A program made the translations under genes and the position numbers. Below the pieces are notes generated by a model. That model saw only the letters and a program-made list of their open reading frames with translations. It searched no databases and had not been told where the DNA came from. Below are positions 56,443 through 64,000 of a stretch of 64,000 bases of DNA, one piece after another (positions within the stretch are counted from its first letter, which is position 1; every line of letters begins with the position of its first letter). This DNA comes from an uncultured Oscillospiraceae bacterium (GTDB lineage: Bacteria > Bacillota > Clostridia > Oscillospirales > Oscillospiraceae): positions 1 to 64,000 of the forward strand of contig CANROC010000017.1 of the NCBI GenBank assembly GCA_947632175.1, given 5' to 3'.

Positions 56443-58584
56443 ATGATCATCAAGCACAGAGAATTTCCCAACTACAAAAAGTACGAGATGGACCTGGCCG
56501 GCCGGCCGTTGAAGCTGGAGGTCGGCAAGCTTGCCGAGCTTGCCAACGCCGCCGTCCTCGTCACCTACGGCGAGACCACGGTCCTGTGCACCGTCGTGGC
56601 CAGCCCCCGTCCCAAGGAGGGCATCGACTATTTCCCCCTCTCCGTGGAGTTTGAGGAGAAGCTTTACTCCGTGGGCCGCATCCCCGGCGGCTACACCCGC
56701 CGCGAGGGCAAGCCCTCCGAGCGCGGCACCCTTAGTTCCCGCATGATCGACCGGCCCATGCGGCCTCTCTTCCCCTCCGACCTTCGCAACGACGTGGTCA
56801 TCACCTGCACGGTCATGTCCACGGACCACGACTGCGCCCCGGAGATCGCCGCCATGATCGGCGCCTCCGCCGCCGTCTCCATCTCCGACATCCCCTTTGC
56901 CGGCCCCATCGCCGGCGTGGGCCTGGGCCTCATCGACGGGAAGTATATCATCAACCCCACCAGCGAGGAGCGGAAGATCTCCGAGATGTACTGCACCATC
57001 GCCGCCACCATGGACAAGATCGTCATGATCGAGGCCGGCGGCCGTGAGATCCCCGAGGACGTGATGCTCCGCGGCATCATCGCCGCCCACGAGGCCATCA
57101 AGCCCGTGGTGGCCCTCATCAACCGGATGGTGGCCGAGATCGGCAAGCCCAAGTTCGAGTACGAGCACGCCTCCTTCAACCAGGAGCTCTTCGACAAGCT
57201 GGTGGACAAGTACCTGGACGACGTGCGCTACGCCATGGACACCGACGACAAGAACGTCCGCGAGGAGCGCTACAACGCCGTGGTGGACCGCATGATCGCC
57301 GAGTTCGGCGAGGAGTACCCCGAGATCACCGCGCAGCTCGAGGAGATCACCTACAAGATCCAGAAGAAGGTGGTCAAGCAGTGGCTCCTCCAGGGCAAGC
57401 GCGTGGACGGCCGCGCCATGAACGAAATAAGGCCCCTGGCCGCCGAGGTCGGCGTTCTGCCCCGGGTCCACGGCTCCGGGCTCTTCACCCGCGGCCAGAC
57501 CCAGGTCCTCAGCGTCTGCACCCTGGCGACCCTCTCCGCCGCCCAGAAGCTGGACACCATCTGGGAGGAAGAGGAAAAGCGCTATATCCACCACTACAAC
57601 TTCCCCAACTACTCCGTGGGCGAGGCACGGCCCAGCCGCTCCACCTCCCGGCGTGAGATCGGCCACGGGGCTCTCGCGGAGAAGGCCCTTGAGCCCGTGA
57701 TCCCCAGTGAAGAGGAGTTCCCCTACGCCATCCGCGTGGTCTCCGAGGTCCTTTCTTCCAACGGCTCCACCTCCCAGGGCTCCATCTGCGGCTCGACCCT
57801 CGCGCTCATGGACGCCGGCGTGCCCATCAAGGCCCCCGTGGCCGGCATCTCCTGCGGCCTCATGCACGACGATGACGGCAGCTGGAAGACCTTCATCGAC
57901 ATCCAGGGCGTGGAGGACTTCCACGGCGAGATGGACTTCAAGGTCGCCGGCACCAAGAAGGGCATCACCGCCATCCAGATGGACCTCAAGAACGACGGTT
58001 TGACCTACGACATCATCGAGAACGCTTTTGAGATCACCCGGGAGGCCCGCATCCAGATCCTGGACGAGATCATGCTCCCCGTCATCTCCGAGCCGCGCCA
58101 CGAGCTGGCCAAGTCCGCGCCCAAGATGATCTCCATGCACATCGACCCCGACAAGATCCGCGAGGTCATCGGCTCCGGCGGCAAGGTCATCCAGAAGATC
58201 TGCGCCGACACCGGCTGCAAGATCGACATCGACGACGACGGCTCCGTCTTCATCAGCCAGCAGGACATCGAGGCCTGCCGCGCCGCCAAGAAGATCATCG
58301 ACGACATCTGCTTCGTCCCCGAGGTGGGCAAGCTCTACTTCGGCCAGTGCGTCCGCGTCATCCCCATCGGCGCTTTCGTGGAGCTTGTTCCCGGCAAGGA
58401 CGCCATGTGCCACATCAAGGACCTGGAGTTCAAGCGCACCGAGAAGGTGGAGGACGTCCTGAACGTGGGCGACTGGACGTGGGTCAAGTTCTTAGGCATC
58501 GACGACCGGGGCCGCTGGAACATCTCCCGCAAGGACGCCATCCGCGAGCGCGAGGCCGAGGGCCTGCCGATCGATCGCCCGTAA
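56443..58584 (+). CDS. pnp: Polyribonucleotide nucleotidyltransferase (PNPase)
   Basis: 713-residue 3'-to-5' phosphorolytic exoribonuclease of the RNA decay machinery. Two RNase PH domains, the second with the FTRGQTQVLSV motif and the catalytic SMG(A/S)-type segment replaced by the usual GISCGLMHDDDG; then KH (REVIGSGGKVIQKICADTGC) and S1 (GQCVRVIPIGAFVELVPG) domains. AAAGGAG at 56431. A terminator follows directly. Confidence 0.97.
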   Translation: MIIKHREFPNYKKYEMDLAGRPLKLEVGKLAELANAAVLVTYGETTVLCTVVASPRPKEGIDYFPLSVEFEEKLYSVGRIPGGYTRREGKPSERGTLSSRMIDRPMRPLFPSDLRNDVVITCTVMSTDHDCAPEIAAMIGASAAVSISDIPFAGPIAGVGLGLIDGKYIINPTSEERKISEMYCTIAATMDKIVMIEAGGREIPEDVMLRGIIAAHEAIKPVVALINRMVAEIGKPKFEYEHASFNQELFDKLVDKYLDDVRYAMDTDDKNVREERYNAVVDRMIAEFGEEYPEITAQLEEITYKIQKKVVKQWLLQGKRVDGRAMNEIRPLAAEVGVLPRVHGSGLFTRGQTQVLSVCTLATLSAAQKLDTIWEEEEKRYIHHYNFPNYSVGEARPSRSTSRREIGHGALAEKALEPVIPSEEEFPYAIRVVSEVLSSNGSTSQGSICGSTLALMDAGVPIKAPVAGISCGLMHDDDGSWKTFIDIQGVEDFHGEMDFKVAGTKKGITAIQMDLKNDGLTYDIIENAFEITREARIQILDEIMLPVISEPRHELAKSAPKMISMHIDPDKIREVIGSGGKVIQKICADTGCKIDIDDDGSVFISQQDIEACRAAKKIIDDICFVPEVGKLYFGQCVRVIPIGAFVELVPGKDAMCHIKDLEFKRTEKVEDVLNVGDWTWVKFLGIDDRGRWNISRKDAIREREAEGLPIDRP

Positions 58585-58598
58585 AAACCAAATGCACG

Positions 58599-58634
58599 CG
58601 CGGCGGACAGACGCTTGTCCGCCGCGTTTTTTTG
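58599..58634 (+). terminator. Terminator after pnp
   Basis: CGCGGCGGACA/TGTCCGCCGCG stem with a T8 tract. Confidence 0.95.
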
Positions 58635-58645
58635 AGGTGACGGTT

Positions 58646-59656
58646 ATGACATACGCGCTTTTGAGCAAATACCGGTCCGAGCTTATGGGGATCGCCATGA
58701 TCGCGGTGATGCTGTTTCACGCCCGGGACCTGGACCTGGGGCTCCTGAACGCCCCCAAGGCACTGGGGTTCGGGGGCGTGGATATCTTTGTGCTCCTGTC
58801 CGCCATGGGCCTTAGTATGTCCCTGACGCGCCGGAGGCAGGACTTTGGGACCTATCTCCTGCGGCGGGGCCGGCGGGTACTGCCGGCCTACTACCCGGTG
58901 ATGCTCGCCTACACGCTGTTCCTCCTGCTCCGGGGGCGGGCGGTGCCGTCCGCCTTCTTCTGGAACGCCGCTCTGCTCCAGTATTGGGTCCGGCCGGCGG
59001 GGCAGTTCAACTGGTACATGACGGGCCTGCTGGTCTGGTATGTGCTGATCTACCCGCTGACGGCCCTGATGGTCCGCTCCCGGCGCCGGCTGGGGCTGGT
59101 CCTGCTGGGATCGGCCCTGGGCATCGCCGTCTGTGAGCTGCTGTACCGGTCCGGGGAGTGGTATTATATGGATATCTTCTTCCGGATGCCCGTGCTGTGG
59201 GAGGGCATCCTCCTGGGGCAGTGGGTCCTGGAGAACCGGCGGCTGGGGGCCAGGGACTGGGCCGCCTGGGCGGGATGCCTAGGCATGGGGGCGCTGTGGG
59301 CCCTGGTGTATCTGAAAGGATGGACCGAGTGGGCCGCCTATATGTTCGCCTTCACCACCGTCCCGGCCTGCCTCGTCATCTGCCTTGCGCTGGATAAGCT
59401 CCCCCTGGGCTGGCTCCGGCGGGCCCTCCGGTTCCTGGGGGAGAACAGCCTGGAGATCTACCTCCTGAACGTCAGCCTTTTCGCCGAGCAGGACCTTCTC
59501 CGGCAAATCCTCGATCCCGGTCCGGGGCACTACATCTACTACGCCGTCACCATCCCCCTGAACATCCTCCTCGGCTGGGCTCTGCACAAAGCCGTCGGAC
59601 TGTTCATGACCCTGCCGGCTTTTGGGAAAAGGGACGAAAGCGTAAAGAAACCGTGA
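58646..59656 (+). CDS. Acyltransferase 3 family membrane protein
   Basis: 336 residues with about ten membrane helices. Acyltransferase_3 hallmarks: MIAVMLFHARD near the N-terminus (catalytic His), GGVDIFVLLSAMGLSMSL and the RRGRRVLPAYYPVML Arg motif, and LGENSLEIYLLNV near the C-terminus. Such enzymes O-acetylate wall polymers, polysaccharides or lipids; no extracellular SGNH domain is attached. ATG 58646 with GAGGTGA upstream, immediately after the pnp terminator. Confidence 0.88.
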   Translation: MTYALLSKYRSELMGIAMIAVMLFHARDLDLGLLNAPKALGFGGVDIFVLLSAMGLSMSLTRRRQDFGTYLLRRGRRVLPAYYPVMLAYTLFLLLRGRAVPSAFFWNAALLQYWVRPAGQFNWYMTGLLVWYVLIYPLTALMVRSRRRLGLVLLGSALGIAVCELLYRSGEWYYMDIFFRMPVLWEGILLGQWVLENRRLGARDWAAWAGCLGMGALWALVYLKGWTEWAAYMFAFTTVPACLVICLALDKLPLGWLRRALRFLGENSLEIYLLNVSLFAEQDLLRQILDPGPGHYIYYAVTIPLNILLGWALHKAVGLFMTLPAFGKRDESVKKP

Positions 59657-60350
59657 CAAATCGCGGGATAAAGCCCCTCCCTCCGGGAGGGGTGGCCGCG
59701 CGAAGCGCCGGCCAGGGTGGGGGCGTCTACTTTGTCGGTTTGCGATATCCGCCGTAGGGGCCGCCGTCCTCGGCGACCCGCCCCGCGGTAACCGCCAATT
59801 TTCGTTTTATCGGAACCGTCCCGTCCCGCCACGTGGCACGGGCGGACACATGGGTCCGCCCCTACGGGGAATGGGGAAAGTTATCCCATTCAACCGACAT
59901 GGGAGGTCATCGAAACGCGGGTCGCCGGGGACGGCGACCCCTACGGCGTTGACTGGAGGCAATCCGAACCCTGCAACGCGGGCCGCCAAGAGTGGCGGCC
60001 CCTACGGCATAATTGGGGCGGATTCGGTTTATCGGAACCGTTGCGACAACGCACCTTGTAGGGGCCGCCACTCCTGGCGGCCCGCACGCAGTAAGTCTCG
60101 TTCACCGAAAGCCCCAGTTACGCCCCACGGGCTCGAATACCCCGCCGCCGCGGCGGCACCCCTTTTTCCGAAAAAGGGGTAGGGGAATAAGGATGCGGCG
60201 CTGCGCGCCGCCTTTATAAAAAATTGCGCCGCTATGCGGCGCATCCTTTTTAAGCCCCCTCCTCGTAGGAGGGGGGCAGGGGGGCAGCGAGGGGGGGGGG
60301 ATGACTGAGCGGTGCCGATGAGCCGCTCAACATTTATTTTACTAAAAAAA
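59657..60350. repeat. Repeat-rich intergenic region (families A and B)
   Basis: Nearly 700 bases of tandemly placed hairpins: CCCCTCCCTCCGGGAGGGG near 59671, family B (59838-59953), a GGGCCGCCA/TGGCGGCCC pair (59981-60001) with an inverted copy (60059-60085), and family A (60127-60300) ending in a G9 run at 60292-60300. No gene. Such clusters often mark recombination or transcript-end zones in related genomes. Confidence 0.75.
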
Positions 60351-60353
60351 CAC

Positions 60354-60382
60354 TTGACATCTTGCTTGATTTGTGGTATAAT
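60354..60382 (+). promoter_or_regulatory. Perfect consensus promoter antisense to feoB
   Basis: TTGACA, 17-bp spacer, TATAAT, with no plus-strand gene downstream. Transcripts would run into feoB from its 3' end. Confidence 0.75.
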
Positions 60383-60406
60383 GCAAGCATCCCGAAGCTT
60401 TGAAGC

Positions 60407-62521
60407 TCAGCCGAGCAGACGTCCGAGGGCGGCGATGGCGGCGCAGAGGAGCGCGCCCAGGGCGGTGGGGAGGAGGGCGGCCAAAACCGTCCACTTGACG
60501 CTGCCCGTCTCCTTTTTGACGGTGAGCAGGGTGGTGGTGCAGGGCCAGTGCATGACGGTGAAGAGGCAGGTACACACCGCCGTGGTGAGGGTCCAGCCGT
60601 TTTGAATGAGCAGGGCCCGCAGGTCCTCCAGCCCCGCCCCGCCGGTGAAGGTACCGGAGGCGGTGTAGGCCATGATGAGGATGGGGATCACCGTCTCGTT
60701 GGCGGGCAGGCCCAGGAGGAAGGCCGTCAGGATGACGCCGTCCATGCCGAGAAACCGCCCCACCGGGTCGAGGAAGCCGGTGACGAGACGCAGGACCGAC
60801 TGCCCGCCCACGCTCACGTTGGCGCACAGCCAGATGAGCAGGCCCGCCGGGGCGGCCACGGCGGCGGCGCGGCCCAGGACGAAGAGGGTCCGGTCTAGGA
60901 GCGACCGCACCAGCACCTCCCCCACCTTGGGGGCGCGGAAGGGCGGCAGCTCTAAGGTGGGCGACGAGCTCTCCCCCTTCAAAAGCGTCCGGCTGAGAAG
61001 CCGCGACAGGAGGAGCGTGGCGGCGACGCCCGCCACGATGAAGAGCGTCAGCACGCCGGCGGCCAGGAGGGACCGCCCCCAGCCCCCCGCGCCCACCATG
61101 AAGACGGTGATGAGGGACAGGAGGATGGGGAACCGGCCGTTGCAGGGCATCAGGGCGTTGGTCACCGTGGCGATGAGGCGCTCGCGCTTGGAGTCGATGA
61201 TCCGGCACCCCACCACCCCGGCGGCGTTGCACCCCAGGCCCATGGCCATGGTCAGGCACTGCTTGCCGCAGGCCCCGGCCTTTTTGAAGCTGTGATCCAG
61301 GTCGAAGGCCACCCGGGGCAGGTAGCCCAGGTCCTCCAGGAGGGTAAAGAGGGGGAAGAAGATGGCCATGGGCGGGAGCATCACGCTGACCACGTAGCTC
61401 AGCACCCGCCATACCCCCAGCACCAGGGCGTCGTGGAGGGCCGCCGGCGCGCCCAGGGCGCGGAGCCCCCGGCTCATGGCGTCCCCCAGCCGCTCAAAGA
61501 GGGCGTAGAGCCAGTCGGAGGGCCCGTTGGCCCCCTTGAGGGTCAAAAAGAAGATGAGCGCCATGAGCAGGAGCATCACCGGGATGCCCGTGAGCCGCCT
61601 TGTCAGAAGCCGGTCCAGCCTCAGCTGCCGCCGGTCGTACCCCTCCGTGCCGGAGACGCATCGGGCGCAGAGCTCCCCGGCGCACCGGTAGACCCGCTCG
61701 ATGAGCCGGTCCGTCAGCCGGTCGATGCCGGCCTCCGCAAGCCGCCGCCGGCTGTCCGAAAGGAGAGGCTTTACGTCCGGATGCTCCCGGAGGTCGAAGC
61801 CCAGCTTCTCCGCCGCCGCGTCCAGGAGCCCCCTGTCGTCCTCCAGGAGCTTCAGCGCCGCGAACCGGGGATTCAAGCGCCCGTCCAGGATGTTCTCCAG
61901 CCGCAGCTCCAGCCCGTTTACCTCCCGCTCGATGGCGGGGTCGTACCGAACGGTGTAGGCGTAGGGCCGCTTTTGAAAGGCCGCCGTCTCCCGGCGCAGG
62001 TCCTCCAGTCCCTGGCCCCGCCGGGCGGCCATGCCCACCACGGGGATCCCCAGGGCCTCCGACAGGGCCTTGGTGTCCACCCGGACCCCCCGGCGCTCGG
62101 CCTCGTCCAGGAGGTTCACCGCCAGGATGACGTTGGGCGTCACCTCCAGGATCTGCAAGGTCAGGTTCAGGTTCCGCTCCAGCGCCCCGGCATCGGCCAC
62201 GGCGATGACCAGATCCGCCCCGCCCAGGGCGATGAAGTCCCGGGCGGCCTCCTCCTCGGCGGAGCTGGCCCGGAGGGAATAGGCGCCGGGGATATCCACG
62301 AGACGGTAGGTTTTCCCCTTATATTTGTAGGTCCCGGCGGCGGTGACCACCGTCTTTCCGGACCAGTTGCCGGTGTGCTGGTGAAGGCCGGTGAGGCCGT
62401 TGAAGACCGTGGATTTGCCCACGTTGGGGTTGCCGGCCAGAGCCGCCGTCACGTCGGCGGTACCGACCGAGACATCCCCGCCGGCGGCGTTTTTCCCCAC
62501 GGAAAGGCGGGTCAGTCCCAT
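60407..62521 (-). CDS. feoB: Ferrous iron transporter FeoB
   Basis: 704 residues. Cytoplasmic GTPase (G1 GNPNVGKST, about residues 30-38; G3 DIPGAYSL; G4 NLLDEAERR in place of NxxD), helical spacer, and a polytopic Fe2+ channel with the Cys-containing GCNAAGVVGCRIIDSKRER gate. Start ATG 62521, ten bases inside feoA, with AAGGGGG upstream. Takes up Fe2+ in anaerobic conditions. No Fur box was recognised upstream. Confidence 0.95.
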   Translation of the reverse strand: MGLTRLSVGKNAAGGDVSVGTADVTAALAGNPNVGKSTVFNGLTGLHQHTGNWSGKTVVTAAGTYKYKGKTYRLVDIPGAYSLRASSAEEEAARDFIALGGADLVIAVADAGALERNLNLTLQILEVTPNVILAVNLLDEAERRGVRVDTKALSEALGIPVVGMAARRGQGLEDLRRETAAFQKRPYAYTVRYDPAIEREVNGLELRLENILDGRLNPRFAALKLLEDDRGLLDAAAEKLGFDLREHPDVKPLLSDSRRRLAEAGIDRLTDRLIERVYRCAGELCARCVSGTEGYDRRQLRLDRLLTRRLTGIPVMLLLMALIFFLTLKGANGPSDWLYALFERLGDAMSRGLRALGAPAALHDALVLGVWRVLSYVVSVMLPPMAIFFPLFTLLEDLGYLPRVAFDLDHSFKKAGACGKQCLTMAMGLGCNAAGVVGCRIIDSKRERLIATVTNALMPCNGRFPILLSLITVFMVGAGGWGRSLLAAGVLTLFIVAGVAATLLLSRLLSRTLLKGESSSPTLELPPFRAPKVGEVLVRSLLDRTLFVLGRAAAVAAPAGLLIWLCANVSVGGQSVLRLVTGFLDPVGRFLGMDGVILTAFLLGLPANETVIPILIMAYTASGTFTGGAGLEDLRALLIQNGWTLTTAVCTCLFTVMHWPCTTTLLTVKKETGSVKWTVLAALLPTALGALLCAAIAALGRLLG

Positions 62522-62757
62522 GCCTCGGCCCCCTTTCGCACTGTGATCGACGCAGCGTCGCCTCCCCGGAGGGCGATGACCGACCCCCGCACCAGGTACG
62601 CCCGGGGGTCCCCCGAGGGGGCGGCGAAGAGGCACTCCACCCGTGCCCCCGGCGTGAAGCCCAGGTCCAAAAGGCGGGCGCGCAGCTCGCCGCCCCGCCC
62701 GATCCCCTCCACGACCCCCGCCGTCCCCTCCGGCAGGGCGCTCAGCGCAAGTTCCAT
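62512..62757 (-). CDS. feoA: Ferrous iron transport protein FeoA
   Basis: 81-residue SH3-like accessory protein (LPEGTAGVVEGIGRGGELRA, LLDLGFTPGARVECLF, then RGSVIALRGGDAASITVRK) that modulates FeoB. ATG 62757 with AAAGGA upstream; the longer reading from 62862 crosses into the divergent yitT promoter. Overlaps feoB by 10 bases. Confidence 0.93.
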   Translation of the reverse strand: MELALSALPEGTAGVVEGIGRGGELRARLLDLGFTPGARVECLFAAPSGDPRAYLVRGSVIALRGGDAASITVRKGAEAWD

Positions 62758-62838
62758 AAAAAACCGTTTCCTTTCATGATGCTGGCCTATCCTATGCAGT
62801 CCGGAAGGCCCGCGCCACCGGGGAAGGGCGTTTCCCTC

Positions 62839-62867
62839 TTGAAAAACCTGTCCGAATCGCATATAAT
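62839..62867 (+). promoter_or_regulatory. Promoter of the YitT-family gene
   Basis: TTGAAA, 17-bp spacer, TATAAT, 33 bases before ATG 62901. Confidence 0.8.
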
Positions 62868-62900
62868 AACCCTGCCTTGCAAGGAAGGAGGGCGCTTTTT

Positions 62901-63761
62901 ATGGTCAAAAAGACACCGAAGCAGTGGGCCGTGTGGTTTCTCGTGTTGAATGTGGGCCTCATCGCCACCGCCGCCGGCATTTCGCTCTTCAAATCTCCCA
63001 ACCACTTCGCCATGGGCGGCACCTCCGGTATGGCGGTGGTCATGGCGGCGCTGTGGCCGGGGCTCAACGTCTCCGGGGCCATGTTCATCATCAACGCGGC
63101 CCTCATTCTCGTGGGCTTCCTCTTCCTGGGCCGGAGCTTCGGCTGGGGGACCATCTACGCCTCCGTGGCGCTGTCGGTCTATGTGGCGGCCTTTGAGTGG
63201 CTTGTCCCCCTCTCCGCGCCTCTCACCGACGACCCCCTCCTGGAGGTCCTCTGGGCCGTGATCCTCCCCGCCGTGGGCACCGGCATGGTCTTCAACATCG
63301 GCGCCTCCACCGGCGGCACGGACATCATCGCCATGATCCTCTCCAAGCACACCTCCCTGGAGGTGGGCAAGGCCCTGCTGGTGCCGGATTTCGTGATCAC
63401 CGCCTGCACCTTCTTCATCTTTGACGTGAAGACGGCCCTCTACAGCCTCACGGGCCTTCTCATGAAGACGTTCCTCGTGGACATCGTCATCGACGGCATC
63501 AACTCCCGGAAATACTGTACCATCATCTCCTCCCACCCCGAGGAGGTGAAGGACTACATCCTCCGAAAGCTCAAGCGCGGCGCCACCATCACCAAGGCCG
63601 AGGGCGCCTTCACCGGCAAGGCGGAGCTCATGATCACCACCGTCCTCACCCGCCGCCAGGCGGTGTACCTCCGGAACTTCATCCGCTCCATCGACGCCCA
63701 CGCCTTCATCACCATGGTCAACTCCTCCCAAATCATCGGGAAGGGGTTCAGGGAGATATGA
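62901..63761 (+). CDS. YitT-family membrane protein (DUF161/DUF2179)
   Basis: 286 residues. Five to six membrane helices (first at about 10-30; GWGTIYASVALSVYVAAFEW; VLWAVILPAVGTGMVFNIGA) with the family motif GASTGGTDIIAMILSKHTSL. A cytoplasmic DUF2179 domain follows (YCTIISSHPEEVKDYILRKL, then FITMVNSSQIIGKGF). Function unknown; some relatives are linked to small-molecule transport. AGGAGGG precedes ATG 62901. Confidence 0.9.
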   Translation: MVKKTPKQWAVWFLVLNVGLIATAAGISLFKSPNHFAMGGTSGMAVVMAALWPGLNVSGAMFIINAALILVGFLFLGRSFGWGTIYASVALSVYVAAFEWLVPLSAPLTDDPLLEVLWAVILPAVGTGMVFNIGASTGGTDIIAMILSKHTSLEVGKALLVPDFVITACTFFIFDVKTALYSLTGLLMKTFLVDIVIDGINSRKYCTIISSHPEEVKDYILRKLKRGATITKAEGAFTGKAELMITTVLTRRQAVYLRNFIRSIDAHAFITMVNSSQIIGKGFREI

Positions 63762-63785
63762 AATATATTTTAGAGGAGTACGTAA

Positions 63786-64000
63786 ATGATTCGGGAAACT
63801 AACGGGATCATGATCCGTGACGCGAAGATCGAGGACGCCGCGCGGCTTTGCCGGTGGTGGAACGACGGGGAAGTGATGGCCCACGCCGGATTTCCCAACG
63901 GGTTGGGCACCACGGCCGCGAAGGTCGAGGCTCAGATCAAAGGGAACGACCGCAATCGCGTACACATGATCCTTTATAACGGTATCCCGATAGGGGAAAT
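63786..64000 (+). CDS. GNAT-family acetyltransferase, partial
   Basis: The first 71 codons of a gene that runs off the window. IRDAKIEDAARLCRWWNDGE and a following motif (VMAHAGFPNGLGTT) are typical of the N-terminal part of GNAT enzymes of the RimJ/RimL type. GAGGAG lies eight bases before ATG 63786; ATG 63810 is an alternative. Substrate cannot be inferred. Confidence 0.7.
   Translation, partial: MIRETNGIMIRDAKIEDAARLCRWWNDGEVMAHAGFPNGLGTTAAKVEAQIKGNDRNRVHMILYNGIPIGE

Noticed and set aside
56305-58413. Minus-strand 702-codon ORF opposite pnp
   Set aside because: Shadow of PNPase; composition is Leu/Val/Gly/His-rich with no domain.
59838-60300. Possible CRISPR array in the repeat-rich gap
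   Set aside because: Repeats are nested inverted hairpins of different families without regular repeat-spacer periodicity or cas genes.

Overview
The window comes from a GC-rich, low-AT Gram-positive anaerobe, most likely a Clostridia member of the Oscillospiraceae type. This is judged from the dnaA-dnaN-yaaA-recF-remB-gyrB-gyrA order, the ricT-holB pair, AGGAGG-type ribosome binding sites, an initiator tRNA with encoded CCA, and families such as DUF6809 and MobP-type relaxases. Species cannot be named from sequence alone.

Layout. (1) 1-2.7 kb: a radical SAM/SPASM gene coupled to a small helical protein, a mazEF toxin-antitoxin pair and a scrap of a large serine recombinase. (2) 2.7-9.7 kb: an XRE regulator and a type III-like restriction-modification operon. 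Its res gene is interrupted by one in-frame TAA. (3) 10.2-26.6 kb: mobile DNA stacked at an initiator tRNA gene. A decayed xis/int remnant ends in a 49-bp copy of the tRNA 3' half (11225-11273). A roughly 15.3 kb element then runs to the intact tRNA (26513-26588). It carries an orphan ABC-type ATPase, an uncharacterised three-gene operon (MBL-fold protein, unknown protein, membrane protein), a DUF3800 gene, a structured non-coding stretch that may hold oriT, RHH and relaxase mobilization genes, higBA, DUF6809, and a two-component/ABC-transporter cassette of the antibiotic-peptide-resistance type. Its integrase is only a C-terminal remnant, so it is probably immobile or needs help in trans.

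(4) 26.6-42 kb: core chromosome around the replication origin, nearly all on the minus strand: ricT, holB, DUF1846, dapB, dapA, rnhA, gyrA, gyrB, a PH-domain gene, remB, recF, yaaA, dnaN, dnaA. (5) 42-52 kb: DUF711/ACT pair, a YfbR-like nucleotidase, three tandem WG-repeat membrane proteins, mnmA, a parS site inside a perfect 48-bp palindrome, and an HD-domain gene. (6) 52-64 kb: a two-component system followed by a C-rich candidate small RNA with a matching promoter architecture, rplM-rpsI, rpsO-pnp, an acyltransferase, a repeat-rich gap, feoAB, a YitT-family membrane protein and the start of a GNAT gene.

Three families of dispersed palindromic repeats (near 37.4/56.2, 42.0/59.8 and 51.1/60.1 kb) lie in the intergenic gaps of the core region. 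The most promising undescribed items are the MBL-fold/unknown/membrane operon in the element and the two-component system that appears to control its own operon and an adjacent small RNA.
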